DNA of 64,000 nt from Stutzerimonas stutzeri (GTDB taxonomy: Bacteria; Pseudomonadota; Gammaproteobacteria; Pseudomonadales; Pseudomonadaceae): contig CP077641.1 of the NCBI GenBank assembly GCA_019056435.1, forward strand, positions 1 to 64,000, written 5' to 3'. Shown piece by piece: positions 47,530-58,157 of this stretch; the stretch's first letter is position 1; every line of letters begins with the position of its first letter. Made by a program: the position numbers and the translations under genes. The notes beneath the pieces are model-generated. The model was not told the DNA's origin. It saw only the letters and a list, made by a program, of their open reading frames with translations, and did not search any database.

Positions 47530-47952
47530 TCAGGCGAATGGAGAGGCGCGGGGGTTCAGGCTGGGCCAGCGATATCGGGGCGATACCGGCGGCGCCGCGG
47601 CCGGCAGCAGCCTGCCGTGTGACACCAGCCGGGGATCGTGCAGCACGGCCGAACTGGCCGGAATGGCAGCCAGCGATCCCGCCCCGGCAGCGCAGCAACA
47701 GGGCATGCCCTGGTGATGGCTCGAGTCCGGCGCTGGCTCGCCTGGCGCGTGCTGGGATGCGGCGTGTTCGATGGGGTCCGCGTGCGTGGCATGCGCCCCG
47801 TGCCCGGCGTGCCGGCTCGCCTCGGCCATCGGGCAGTGCCCGCCCGACGCGCCAATCGCGCGCATCTGTGCACCCATCAGCGGCATCGCGAACAGATGCA
47901 GCAGGACAGCGAAGGCGGCTATCCAGATAGGAACACGACGGGGGCGGTGCAT
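47530..47952 (-). CDS. DUF2946-like small exported histidine-rich protein
   Basis: The 140-residue product from the ATG at 47952 begins MHRPRRVPIWIAAFAVLLHL, a signal or anchor helix. It contains ASGGHCPMAEASRHAGHGAH and ADPIEHAASQHAPG, then SSHHQGMPCCCAAGAG. The histidine-rich middle and CC motif are typical of DUF2946 proteins found near copper or iron uptake genes. A start 17 codons upstream is also possible. Function is unknown; metal handling is inferred from composition and the adjacent PepSY protein. Confidence 0.65.
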   Translation of the reverse strand: MHRPRRVPIWIAAFAVLLHLFAMPLMGAQMRAIGASGGHCPMAEASRHAGHGAHATHADPIEHAASQHAPGEPAPDSSHHQGMPCCCAAGAGSLAAIPASSAVLHDPRLVSHGRLLPAAAPPVSPRYRWPSLNPRASPFA

Positions 47953-48011
47953 GGGGGCGGCAGGCTCCAGCGGAAGCGGAAAGCGCCGGCTGATTGCTGG
48001 CACCGGCCAGT

Positions 48012-48866
48012 TTAGCCCTTTTTGGGGCTGCTTTTGGCTGTGTTGCGTTTGGCGGGTTTGTCCGGTTTCGCTTCGTCGCCCGCCTCGCAGCGTAGCGTAA
48101 TCCAGGTCGGTGCATGATCGCTGGCGTGCTCCTGATCACGCACCCAGCGATCCACACCGGCATCGATCAAGCGCGGCGCCAGATCAGCGCTCAACAGCAG
48201 GTGATCGATGCGCAGACCTGAGTTCTTCTGCCAGTGCTGGCGAAAATAATCCCAGAAGGTATAGATGCGCTCGTTCGGGTACTTGGCGCGCAGGGCATCC
48301 GTCCACCCCTGATCCAGCAGCCGCTGGAAACAGGCACGACTTTCCGGCTGCAGCAGCGCGTCCTTGGTCCAGGAGCGCGGGTTGTAGATGTCCTCGTCGG
48401 TTGGCACCACGTTGTAGTCACCGGCCAGGACCACCGGGTGGCCATTGGCGAACAGGCCGGCGGCGTGCTCGATGAAGCGTTCGAACCAGGCGAGCTTGTA
48501 ATCGAATTTCGGTCCCGGCTGCGGGTTGCCGTTGGGCAGGTAGAGGCAGGCGACGATGACCCCATTCGCGGCCGCCTCCAGATAGCGGCTGTGGGTGTCG
48601 TCCGGGTCGCCCGGCAGGCCACGGCGGATCTCCAGCGGATCGTCGCCCTTGGCGAGGATCGCCACGCCGTTCCAGGACTTCTGCCCCTGCCAGATGGCGC
48701 CATAACCGGCGGCGCGGATGTCATCGATGGGAAAGTCGGCGTCCTGCGCCTTCAGTTCCTGCAGGCAGACCACGTCGGGCTGCTCGCGCTCCAGCCATTC
48801 GAGCAGGTTGGTCCGCCGCGCGCGGATGCCGTTGATGTTGAAGGTGGCGATTTTCAAGGAGTCCAC
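48012..48866 (-). CDS. xthA: Exodeoxyribonuclease III
   Basis: The 284-residue enzyme is read from a GTG at 48866 (GAGG seven bases upstream), giving MDSLKIATFNINGIRARRTN. AP-endonuclease family motifs are FNINGIRAR, VCLQELKAQD (metal-binding Glu), VACLYLPNGNP, LAGDYNVVPTDED, the LRIDHLL segment and EHASDHAPTWITL (catalytic Asp-His). It cleaves abasic sites and degrades DNA 3' ends. A lysine-rich tail of about 25 residues follows the domain (KPDKPAKRNTAKSSPKKG), which is longer than in E. coli ExoIII. Confidence 0.92.
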   Translation of the reverse strand: MDSLKIATFNINGIRARRTNLLEWLEREQPDVVCLQELKAQDADFPIDDIRAAGYGAIWQGQKSWNGVAILAKGDDPLEIRRGLPGDPDDTHSRYLEAAANGVIVACLYLPNGNPQPGPKFDYKLAWFERFIEHAAGLFANGHPVVLAGDYNVVPTDEDIYNPRSWTKDALLQPESRACFQRLLDQGWTDALRAKYPNERIYTFWDYFRQHWQKNSGLRIDHLLLSADLAPRLIDAGVDRWVRDQEHASDHAPTWITLRCEAGDEAKPDKPAKRNTAKSSPKKG

Positions 48867-48928
48867 AGGTAGCCTCGCACCGGTCGATGACCCTTGTTGT
48901 GACTCGTCCCGGCGCGGCGAGGTTCGCC

Positions 48929-49837
48929 TCAGCGCACCTCCCAATACCCCGGTGCGTTGTAGACGCCCTTCAGGTAGTCGATGAAGTAGCGCACCTTGGC
49001 CGGCAGGTAACGTTGCTGCGGGTAGACGGCCTGGATGTCGTAGGCCGGCAAGGCGTACTCGTCGAGCACCGTCACCAGCTCACCGCGCTTGAGTTCGGCC
49101 TGGATCTCCCAGGTCGAACGCCAGCCGATACCCAGGCCCTGCTTGACCCAGTCGAACAACAGTTCACCGTCGTTGCAGTCCAGGTTACCGGCCACGCGGA
49201 TCGCCACCTGTTTGCCGTCGCGCAGGAAGGTCCAACCGCGCTGCTGGCCACCCTGCAGGTTGAACGCCAGGCAGTTGTGCCGCGACAGGTCTTCGAGCGT
49301 ACGCGGTACGCCCTGGCGCTCGAAGTAATCCGGCGCGCCGCAAACCACACGGCGATTGGGAAACAGCTTGATGGCCACGTAGTTGGGGTCGGTCACCTCG
49401 CCGATGCGGATGCCCATGTCATAGCCATGACGCACCAGGTCCACCACGCTGTCGGTGAAGTTGAATGACAGCTGCAAATCGGGATAGCGCGCCTGGAAGG
49501 CCGGTGCGTGCGGGCCGATGTGCCGGCGACCGAATGCCGCCGGGGCCGAGACCACCAGATGGCCGCGAACCGAAGTGCCGTGGTGGCTGATGCTGGCATC
49601 GGCCTCCTCGAAATCCTTCAGCAACCCGCGGGCGCGCTCCAGGTACTGCTCGCCCAGATCGGTCAGTGCCAGCCCGCGCGTCGAGCGGTGCATCAGCTTG
49701 ACGCCCAGGTGCCGTTCCAGCGCGTCCAACCGGCGGCCCATGACGACGGGCGTCACGCCCTCCTTCAGCGCAGCGGCGGCGAAGCTGCCGCTCTCGGCGA
49801 CCAGTACGAAGCTGTGCAGGGTCGTGTAACGATCCAT
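48929..49837 (-). CDS. LysR-family regulator, divergent from the glyoxylate operon
   Basis: The 302-residue regulator has a winged helix-turn-helix (TLHSFVLVAESGSFAAAALK, VVMGRRLDALERHLGVKLMH) and a substrate-binding domain (GHLVVSAPAAFGRRHIGPHA, LVRHGYDMGIRIGEV, NCLAFNLQGGQQRGWTF, WVKQGLGIGWRSTWEIQAEL). AGGAG is seven bases before the ATG. It is divergent from gcl with 154 bases between, the usual arrangement for a LysR protein controlling its neighbour. The equivalent gene stands beside gcl in P. putida (established gene order). Effector likely a glyoxylate-pathway metabolite, by inference. Confidence 0.9.
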   Translation of the reverse strand: MDRYTTLHSFVLVAESGSFAAAALKEGVTPVVMGRRLDALERHLGVKLMHRSTRGLALTDLGEQYLERARGLLKDFEEADASISHHGTSVRGHLVVSAPAAFGRRHIGPHAPAFQARYPDLQLSFNFTDSVVDLVRHGYDMGIRIGEVTDPNYVAIKLFPNRRVVCGAPDYFERQGVPRTLEDLSRHNCLAFNLQGGQQRGWTFLRDGKQVAIRVAGNLDCNDGELLFDWVKQGLGIGWRSTWEIQAELKRGELVTVLDEYALPAYDIQAVYPQQRYLPAKVRYFIDYLKGVYNAPGYWEVR

Positions 49838-49933
49838 TCGATACTCCTGATATCGACAGAACTGAAGTCTCGACCAATTCCCTCGTTCCTGCCAGCCCTT
49901 CATGCTTGGGCCACGTATAAAAACTATCGAATA
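49836..49933. promoter_or_regulatory. Candidate LysR operator sites between the LysR gene and gcl
   Basis: CGATA at 49839-49843 and TATCG at 49851-49855 form a short inverted repeat seven bases apart, the size of a LysR box. The 8-mer ATTCGATA at 49836-49843 recurs inverted as TATCGAAT at 49926-49933. The first overlaps the LysR start codon, suggesting autoregulation. TATAAA at about 49916 may be part of the gcl promoter. Confidence 0.4.
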
Positions 49934-49991
49934 GGAGCCGTTCACGACGCGCAGCCGATCGTGCACAGGCTCCAAGCCAGGAGGAACGACC

Positions 49992-51773
<1,782 letters not shown>

Positions 51774-51793
51774 TACGCAAGCGCGACGCACCT

Positions 51794-51859
51794 GTAGGAG
51801 CAGGCTTGCTGGCGATCCAGATGCCATGACGGGCAGATCGCCAGCAAGCCGGCTCCTAC
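51794..51859. repeat. Classic Pseudomonas REP pair between gcl and hyi
   Basis: GTAGGAGCAGGCTTGCTGGC starts at 51794, and its inverted partner GCCAGCAAGCCGGCTCCTAC ends at 51859, with about 20 bases between. This is the well-known GTAGGAGC-type REP palindrome of fluorescent pseudomonads in its usual inverted pair. It may stabilise the gcl message or separate expression of gcl from downstream genes. Confidence 0.75.
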
Positions 51860-51903
51860 GAAAAGCGCAACGTGCCAGATCGACGTCCCTACAGCGAACC
51901 CAG

Positions 51904-51962
51904 GGTGGATATCGCGAAGCATATCCACCGCATGCAACACCGAGGGTGGTCATCACACCACC
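51904..51962. repeat. Two consecutive hairpins upstream of hyi
   Basis: GGTGGATAT at 51904-51912 pairs perfectly with ATATCCACC at 51921-51929. GGTGGT at 51945-51950 pairs with ACCACC at 51957-51962. Neither has a T run. They lie 47 bases before the hyi start and follow the REP pair directly. Confidence 0.55.
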
Positions 51963-52008
51963 GCAACGCAACACCGAAATGATCCGTACAGATCTCAAGG
52001 AGTTACCC

Positions 52009-52791
52009 ATGCCCCGCTTTGCCGCCAACCTATCCATGCTGTTTACCGAGCTGGACTTCATGGACCGCTTCGCCGCTGCCGCCGAGGCCGGCTTTTCCGG
52101 TGTCGAATACCTGTTCCCCTATGACTACCCGGCCGAGGACATCAAGGCGCGCCTGGATGCCAACGGGCTGACCCAGGTGTTGTTCAACCTGCCAGCCGGT
52201 GACTGGGCGAATGGAGACCGTGGCATCGCCTGCGATCCCGAGCGCGTCGAGGAATTCCGTGCCGGCGTGGACCGCGCCATCGCTTACGCCAAGGTGCTGG
52301 GCAACACCCAGGTCAACTGCCTGGCCGGCATCGCCCCGAAGGGCGCCGACCTCGGCAAGCTGGAGATGACCTTTATCGAAAACCTGCGCTACGCCGCGCA
52401 GAAGCTGGAAGCCGAGGGCATCCGCCTGGTCATGGAAATGATCAACACCCGCGACATCCCGCGCTTCTTCCTCAACAACACCTCCCAGGCGCAGGAGATT
52501 CGCGGCAAGGTCGGCCACGCCAACCTGTTCCTGCAGTACGACATCTACCACATGCAGATCATGGAGGGAGACCTGGCGCGCACCATCGAGAACAACTTGG
52601 CGGCGATCAACCACGTGCAGCTGGCCGACAACCCCGGGCGTAACGAGCCGGGCACCGGCGAGATCAACTACCACTTCCTGTTCGAGCATCTGGACCGCAT
52701 CGGCTACCAGGGCTGGGTCGGCTGCGAATACAAGCCGGCCACCACCACCGAAGCTGGCCTCGGCTGGCTGAAGAGCCACAACGCCATCTGA
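52009..52791 (+). CDS. hyi: Hydroxypyruvate isomerase
   Basis: The 260-residue TIM-barrel enzyme interconverts hydroxypyruvate and tartronate semialdehyde. Motifs are FAANLSMLFTELDFMDRFAA, GFSGVEYLFPYDYPAEDIKA, VMEMINTRDIPRFFLNNTSQ (metal-binding Glu), QYDIYHMQIMEGDL, INHVQLADNPGRNEPGTGE and WVGCEYKPA (second Glu). AAGGAG precedes the ATG. It works directly on the product of Gcl; glxR follows after 67 bases. Confidence 0.95.
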   Translation: MPRFAANLSMLFTELDFMDRFAAAAEAGFSGVEYLFPYDYPAEDIKARLDANGLTQVLFNLPAGDWANGDRGIACDPERVEEFRAGVDRAIAYAKVLGNTQVNCLAGIAPKGADLGKLEMTFIENLRYAAQKLEAEGIRLVMEMINTRDIPRFFLNNTSQAQEIRGKVGHANLFLQYDIYHMQIMEGDLARTIENNLAAINHVQLADNPGRNEPGTGEINYHFLFEHLDRIGYQGWVGCEYKPATTTEAGLGWLKSHNAI

Positions 52792-52858
52792 CCGCTTGCG
52801 CTCACGCCGCAACGCAGGCCGAGCAGCGGCCTGCCCCACAGAATCGAGGAGAACACAC

Positions 52859-53749
52859 ATGGCTAAGATCGGATTCATCGGCACCGGCATCATGGGCCTG
52901 CCCATGGCTCAGAACCTCCAGAAAGCCGGGCACAGCCTCTTCCTGTCCGAACACCACGACCCGGCCCCGGCCGCGCTGGTCGAGGCAGGCGCCGTCGCCC
53001 TGGCGAACCCGAAGGAAGTCGCCCAGGAAGCCGAATTCATCATCATCATGGTGCCGGACACCCCGCAGGTCGAAGACGTGCTGTTCCGCGAGAACGGCAT
53101 CGCCGAGGGCGTCGGCCCGAACAAGCTGGTGATCGACATGAGCTCGATCTCGCCCAGCGCCACCAAGGGCTTCGCCGAGAAGATCGATGCCACCGGTGCC
53201 CGCTACCTCGACGCGCCGGTTTCCGGTGGCGAAGTCGGCGCCAAGGCTGCGACGCTGTCGATCATGGTCGGCGGTAGCGAAGAGAGCTTCGCCCGCGCCC
53301 TGCCGCTCTTCCAGGCCATGGGCAAGAACATCACCCTGGTCGGCGAGAACGGCGCCGGGCAGACGGCCAAGGTCGCCAACCAGATCATCGTGGCGCTGAA
53401 CATCCAGGCGGTCGCTGAAGCGTTGCTGTTCGCCGCGAAGAACGGCGCCGACCCGGCCCGTGTCCGCGAAGCGCTGATGGGCGGCTTCGCCGGCTCGAAG
53501 ATCCTCGAGGTGCACGGCGAGCGCATGATCAAGGGCACCTTCGATCCGGGCTTCCGCATTGTCCTGCACCAGAAGGACCTCAACCTCGCCCTGGCCGGTG
53601 CCCGCGAGCTGGGCCTGAACCTGCCCAACACCGCCAACGCCCAGCAGGTGTTCAGCACCTGCGCGGCGATCGGCGGCAGCGGCTGGGACCACTCGGCGCT
53701 GATCAAGGGTCTGGAACACATGGCCAACTTCTCGATCCGCAAGGACTAG
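52859..53749 (+). CDS. glxR: Tartronate semialdehyde reductase (2-hydroxy-3-oxopropionate reductase)
   Basis: The 296-residue beta-hydroxyacid dehydrogenase reduces tartronate semialdehyde to D-glycerate. The Rossmann loop is GFIGTGIMGLPMAQNLQKAG, the substrate motif is DAPVSGGEVGAKAATLSIMV, and the catalytic lysine is in GQTAKVANQIIVALNIQA. KDLNLALAGARELGLNLP matches the C-terminal family signature. GAGGAG lies upstream of the ATG. Its product feeds the glycerate kinase encoded after the structured gap. Confidence 0.95.
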   Translation: MAKIGFIGTGIMGLPMAQNLQKAGHSLFLSEHHDPAPAALVEAGAVALANPKEVAQEAEFIIIMVPDTPQVEDVLFRENGIAEGVGPNKLVIDMSSISPSATKGFAEKIDATGARYLDAPVSGGEVGAKAATLSIMVGGSEESFARALPLFQAMGKNITLVGENGAGQTAKVANQIIVALNIQAVAEALLFAAKNGADPARVREALMGGFAGSKILEVHGERMIKGTFDPGFRIVLHQKDLNLALAGARELGLNLPNTANAQQVFSTCAAIGGSGWDHSALIKGLEHMANFSIRKD

Positions 53750-54000
53750 ACCAGCCCCCGGCCTTCGAGCGTGCGGCAGCAAGGCTTTCGACCCCACCTT
53801 CAGGGACAGACAGACCGGGTGGTGGTCAGTCGCAAGCCGGAAGCCGCGCCGCTCCAAGGGTCGGGTTGGTGCACGAGGTCGGAATCATCGCGTCTCCCCA
53901 CGACCAGAAGCCCCGTGTGCTCAGCCCGATCGCCGTCGACAGACGGCACCCTTTCGATCCGCCCGGCAGAAGGAGTCACGGCCCGACTGCCGGGTGGGTC

Positions 54001-54061
54001 GATTCCAACCCTTAGTGCTTGGCCTTAACGCTTGCGTTATCGAGCCCTAAGGTCTGGAATC
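54001..54061. promoter_or_regulatory. Long nested hairpin in the leader of ttuD
   Basis: The 341-base gap between glxR and ttuD has no gene that I can support, but it contains a strong nested inverted repeat. GATTCCAACCCTTAG at 54001-54015 pairs, with two mismatches, with CTAAGGTCTGGAATC at 54047-54061. In the centre TTAACGC pairs with GCGTTA around a TT loop (about 54026-54041). It ends 30 bases before the ttuD start codon. It could be an attenuator, an RNase processing site or a regulator site; no T run follows. Confidence 0.55.
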
Positions 54062-54090
54062 GGCTGCAGACCTCATACAAGGAGCATCAG

Positions 54091-55360
54091 ATGACCCTCG
54101 ATCCACAAGCCCTGCTGCGCGAGCTTTTCACCGCCGCCATCGACGCGGCCCACCCGCGCCAGGTGCTGGCCGACCATCTCCCGGCAGACCGCAGCGGCCG
54201 CGCCATCGTCATCGGTGCCGGCAAAGCCGCGGCGGCCATGGCCGAAGCCATCGAGGCGGCGTGGGAAGGCGACCTCTCGGGTCTCGTGGTCACGCGTTAC
54301 GGCCACGGTGCCGACTGCCGCAAGATCGAGGTGGTCGAGGCCGCGCATCCCGTGCCGGATGACGCCGGCGAGCGCGTCGCCCGTCGCGTGCTGGAGCTGG
54401 TGAGCAACCTCGAAGAGAGCGACCGGGTGATTTTCCTGCTGTCCGGTGGCGGCTCGTCGCTGCTGGCGCTTCCCGCCGAGGGCATCAGCCTCGCCGACAA
54501 GCAGGCCATCAACAAGGCGCTGCTGCGCTCCGGCGCCCACATCGGCGAGATGAACTGCGTGCGCAAGCACCTTTCGGCCATCAAGGGCGGCCGCCTGGCC
54601 AAGGCCTGCTGGCCGGCCAGCGTCTATACCTATGCGATTTCCGACGTACCGGGGGACGAGGCCACGGTGATCGCCTCCGGCCCCACGGTGGGCGACCCGA
54701 CCACCTCGGCCCAGGCGCTGGCGATCCTGGCGCGTTACAACATCGAGATTCCCGAAAACGTCCGCGCCTGGCTGGAAGACCCCCGCTCGGAAACGGTGAA
54801 ACCGGACGATCCTTGCCTGTCTCGCAGCCATTTCCAGCTCATCGCCAAACCGCAACAGTCACTGGACGCGGCGGCCGACAAGGCCCGCGCCGCCGGCATC
54901 ACGCCGTTGATCCTCGGGGGATCTCGAAGGCGAATCGCGCGAAGTCGCCAAGGTCCATGCAGGCATCGCCCGCCAGGTGGTGCTGCACGGCCAGCCGATC
55001 GCACCGCCCTGCGTGATCCTCTCCGGTGGCGAAACCACGGTAACGGTGCGCGGCAACGGCCGCGGCGGGCGCAACGCCGAGTTCCTGCTGAGCCTGACGG
55101 AAAACCTGCAAGGCCAGCCCGGCGTGTATGCACTGGCCGGCGACACCGATGGCATCGACGGCTCGGAAGACAACGCCGGCGCGTTGATGACGCCGCAGAG
55201 CTACGCCCGCGCCGAAGCGCTGGGCCTCAAGGCCGCCGATGAACTGGCCAACAACAACGGCTACGGCTATTTCGAGGCACTCGACGCGCTGCTGATGACC
55301 GGCCCGACCCGCACCAACGTCAACGACTTCCGCGCCATTCTGATCCTGCCGCCCCAATAG
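54091..55360 (+). CDS. ttuD: Glycerate 2-kinase / hydroxypyruvate reductase family (MOFRL), one frameshift
   Basis: The reconstructed protein of about 422 residues belongs to the DUF4147/MOFRL family, named TtuD in Pseudomonas; it phosphorylates D-glycerate to 2-phosphoglycerate. Motifs are RAIVIGAGKAAAAMAEAIEA, VIFLLSGGGSSLLALPAEGI, MNCVRKHLSAIKGGRLAKAC, ISDVPGDEATVIASGPTVGD, LSGGETTVTVRGNGRGGRNA and GDTDGIDGSEDNAGAL. AAGGAG precedes the ATG. One extra G in a GGGGG run near 54917 breaks the frame after PLILG. It links GlxR to PykF in the pathway. Confidence 0.92.
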
Positions 55361-55394
55361 CGGCCATACACGACAACTGCCAACAGAGCCTGCC

Positions 55395-56810
55395 ATGACA
55401 CCTGACAAGAAGGTCAAGATCCTCGCCACCCTCGGACCGGCCACTCGCAGCATCGAGGAGGTGCGCGACCTGGTAGACCAGGGCGTCAATCTGTTCCGTC
55501 TCAACTTCAGCCATGGCGAGCATGCCGATCACGCCCAGCGCTTCGCCTGGATCCGCGAGGTAGAGCGTCAGCTGAACCGGCCGATCGGCATTCTCATGGA
55601 CCTGCAGGGCCCGAAGCTGCGGGTCGGACGGCTGGCCGAGGGCAAGGTGCAGCTCAAGCGCGGCCAGACCCTGCGTCTGGATCTCGACCCGACGCCAGGT
55701 GATAGCACGCGGGTCAACCTGCCACACCCGGAGATCATCGACGCGCTGCAGCCGGGCATGAGTCTTCTGGTGGACGACGGGCGGCTGCGCCTGACCGTCA
55801 TCACCAAGCACGCCGACGCCATCGACGCGCGCGTGGTGGCCGGCGGCGAGCTGTCGGACCGCAAGGGCGTGAACGTGCCCGAGGCCGTGCTTGAGCTGAG
55901 CCCGCTGACCGAGAAGGACCGCCGCGATCTGGCCTTCGGCCTGGAGTTGGGCGTCGACTGGGTCGCGCTGTCCTTCGTGCAGCGGCCGCAGGACATCCAC
56001 GAGGCGCGCGAGCTGATCGGCGGGCGGGCCTTTCTCATGGCGAAGATCGAGAAACCTTCGGCCGTGCAGCATCTGCGCGAGATTGCCCGCCTGAGCGACG
56101 CGATCATGGTGGCGCGCGGCGACCTCGGCGTCGAGGTGCCGGCCGAGAACGTCCCGCGCATCCAGCGCAACATCGTGCGCACCTGCCGCCAGTTGGGCCG
56201 GCCAGTCGTGGTGGCGACACAGATGCTCGAGTCCATGCGCTTCTCCCCCGCGCCGACCCGCGCGGAGGTCACCGACGTGGCCAACGCCGTGGCCGAGGGC
56301 GCCGATGCCCTGATGCTCTCGGCGGAAACGGCCTCGGGGGATTACCCGCTCGAGGCGGTGAGCATGATGAGCAAGATCATCCGGCAGGTGGAAAGCGGCC
56401 CGGACTTCCAGGCCCAACTTGACGTGAATCGACCCAATGCCGAAGCGACGCTGCCGGACGCCATCAGCTGCGCGATCCGCCGAATCAGCGGCATTCTGCC
56501 GATCGCGGTGCTGGTGAACTACACCGAGTCCGGCCGTTCCAGCCTGCGCGCTTCGCGGGAGCGGCCAAGCACGCCGATCCTGAGCCTGACACCCAACCTG
56601 GCGACAGCGCGCAAGCTCACCGTGGCCTGGGGCGTATATTCGGTCATCGATGCGCGCATGCACGACATGGAGCAGGTCTGCCTCAATGCGCTGGAGCTGG
56701 CCCGTGCGCAGGGCATGGCCGGGACCGGCGATACCGTGCTCATCACCGCGGGCGTGCCGCTGGGGCAGTCGGGCACCACCAATTCCTTGCGAATCGAGAC
56801 GCTCAACTGA
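55395..56810 (+). CDS. pykF: Pyruvate kinase
   Basis: The 471-residue enzyme converts phosphoenolpyruvate and ADP to pyruvate and ATP. Motifs are KILATLGPATRSIEEVRDLV, RLNFSHGEHADH, ILMDLQGPKLRVG, the catalytic lysine in FLMAKIEKPSAVQHL, IMVARGDLGVEVPAENVPRI, VVATQMLESM and LSAETASGDYP. Association with glyoxylate genes shows that it serves carbon entering as glycerate, giving a complete route from glyoxylate to pyruvate together with enolase elsewhere. It starts 34 bases after ttuD ends. Confidence 0.95.
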   Translation: MTPDKKVKILATLGPATRSIEEVRDLVDQGVNLFRLNFSHGEHADHAQRFAWIREVERQLNRPIGILMDLQGPKLRVGRLAEGKVQLKRGQTLRLDLDPTPGDSTRVNLPHPEIIDALQPGMSLLVDDGRLRLTVITKHADAIDARVVAGGELSDRKGVNVPEAVLELSPLTEKDRRDLAFGLELGVDWVALSFVQRPQDIHEARELIGGRAFLMAKIEKPSAVQHLREIARLSDAIMVARGDLGVEVPAENVPRIQRNIVRTCRQLGRPVVVATQMLESMRFSPAPTRAEVTDVANAVAEGADALMLSAETASGDYPLEAVSMMSKIIRQVESGPDFQAQLDVNRPNAEATLPDAISCAIRRISGILPIAVLVNYTESGRSSLRASRERPSTPILSLTPNLATARKLTVAWGVYSVIDARMHDMEQVCLNALELARAQGMAGTGDTVLITAGVPLGQSGTTNSLRIETLN

Positions 56811-56830
56811 AACGCGACGGCCGCCCGCCC

Positions 56831-57738
56831 ATGGTCGCCCTTATCGCTGCTTCGTTGCGCGCCACGCTGAACGGTGCCAGCCAGATCCTGTTACAGACCC
56901 ACCCGGGTTGCGGACTGCTCGTGCTCGTCGCCATCGGCTTGCAGGACCGCGCCCTGCTGGCTGGCGCCCTGGTCGGCCTGCTGGCCGGGACCGGCTTCGC
57001 CTGGTTTTGCAGCTACCCTCGCCGGGACATCGAAACCGGGCTTTACGGCTACAACGCGGCGCTGCTCGGCCTGCTGATCGCCCTGGTGCTTGGCGGCGCG
57101 CCGCTGGCCTGGCCGCTGATCCTTGTCGCCAGCATGCTTTGCGTGCCATTGCAGCGCCGGTTGCTCGAGCGCATGCGGTGGCAGGACCGGCTGCCGGGGT
57201 TCACCCTTCCGTTCGTGCTGCTGGGCTGGTTGACGCTGGGATTGTGCGGCGTGCTGGGCGGGCTGATCGAGGCGCGCTTGCCCGAGCCGGAGATCGGCGG
57301 ATGGGGTGCGCTGGGCGGGATGCTGCGGGGTATCGGGCAGGTGTTGTTCCTCTCGGCGCCAGCCGCGGGACTGTGCCTGCTCGTCGCGTTGTGCTGGGCT
57401 GATCGAAACGCCGCGCTCTGGGCGCTCTGCGGTTCAGCCATCGGTATCTACGCCGCGCTGTTGTCCGGCTCGGCCGAATCGCAGGCGCTGGCCGGGCTGG
57501 CCGGCTACAACCCGGCGCTGGCAGCCGTGGCGCTGAGTCAGGTACACCGCTCGGCCCTGTTTCCGGCCCTCGGTATCGCGCTGGCGATTGCCGCCCGGCT
57601 GGCCTTCGAGCAACTGGGTGTCGCGCCACTGACGATGCCTTTCATTCTGGCCTGCTGGGCGGTCGCCTTCGGGCTGCGCCTGGCCAGGCAGCACGCCCGG
57701 CGGACGACCCCAGGCATACCCCTTCACTGTCGCGCTAG
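56831..57738 (+). CDS. Urea transporter (UT/Yut family), C-terminal frameshift
   Basis: The membrane protein of about 302 residues (after correction) has two homologous halves with the urea-transporter repeats GLYGYNAALLGLLIALVLGG and LAGYNPALAAVALSQVHRSA, plus QILLQTHPGCGLLVLVAIGL at the N-terminus. The raw frame continues about 40 arginine-rich residues into the opposite-strand DUF2188 gene. Restoring one C in the run near 57709 ends it as RTTPRHTPSLSR with a stop at 57736-57738. Linkage to glyoxylate genes makes sense because urea and glyoxylate are both products of allantoin/purine breakdown. Confidence 0.85.
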
Positions 57739-57959
57739 CCCTTGGTCGCGCGCGGATCCTGGTCGCGCGGATAGGTTCGTTCTTCTTCAATCTGGCCGTC
57801 GACGGTGTGGATCTTCACCGATGCCGTGCGCAGCTTCATGTAGTCGCGCGTCTCGGCAATGATGTCCTCCTTGGTCGCGGCCTCGATCAGGGCGCGCTTG
57901 TCGCCCTCCTCGCGCAGCACCCAGCGATCGTCGTCGTGCGTGATGTGGTAGTTCTCCAT
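57735..57959 (-). CDS. DUF2188 domain protein
   Basis: The 74-residue soluble protein begins MENYHITHDDDRWVLREEGD and ends near SVKIHTVDGQIEEERTYPRD. The pattern of an N-terminal beta hairpin with W, a central helix (ALIEAATKEDIIAETRDYMK) and a final HxxDGxIxxERTYP strand is the DUF2188 fold. AGGAGG lies six bases before the ATG. Family members are often stress-associated small proteins. It overlaps the corrected stop of the urea transporter gene by four bases on the other strand. Confidence 0.85.
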   Translation of the reverse strand: MENYHITHDDDRWVLREEGDKRALIEAATKEDIIAETRDYMKLRTASVKIHTVDGQIEEERTYPRDQDPRATKG

Positions 57960-57986
57960 AGGCGGCCTCCTCAGGCGTTCAAGATG

Positions 57987-57998
57987 CTATAGCTATAG
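57987..57998. promoter_or_regulatory. Perfect 12-bp palindrome in the DUF2188 promoter region
   Basis: CTATAGCTATAG at 57987-57998 is a perfect palindrome 28 bases before the DUF2188 start. It may be an operator or an extended -10 region; the CTATAGC form resembles sigma-S type -10 sequences. Confidence 0.4.
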
Positions 57999-58157
57999 AG
58001 CCTGCCGCGCCGCCGCGGTTCGATCATCCATCACATGGGCGAGATCAGCGTGCGTATTACCCAGCCGGGTCTCGACCCCGCGGCCGCGCTGGACTGAACA
58101 ACCGGGACCTGGAGGTGCGGGCCGTCACCCACGCCAACCCAAGCGAGGTACCTTCGA

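Noticed and set aside
58034..58096. Short frame MGEISVRITQPGLDPAAALD
   Set aside because: Only 20 residues, no ribosome-binding site, no family; may be a remnant but not supportable as a gene.
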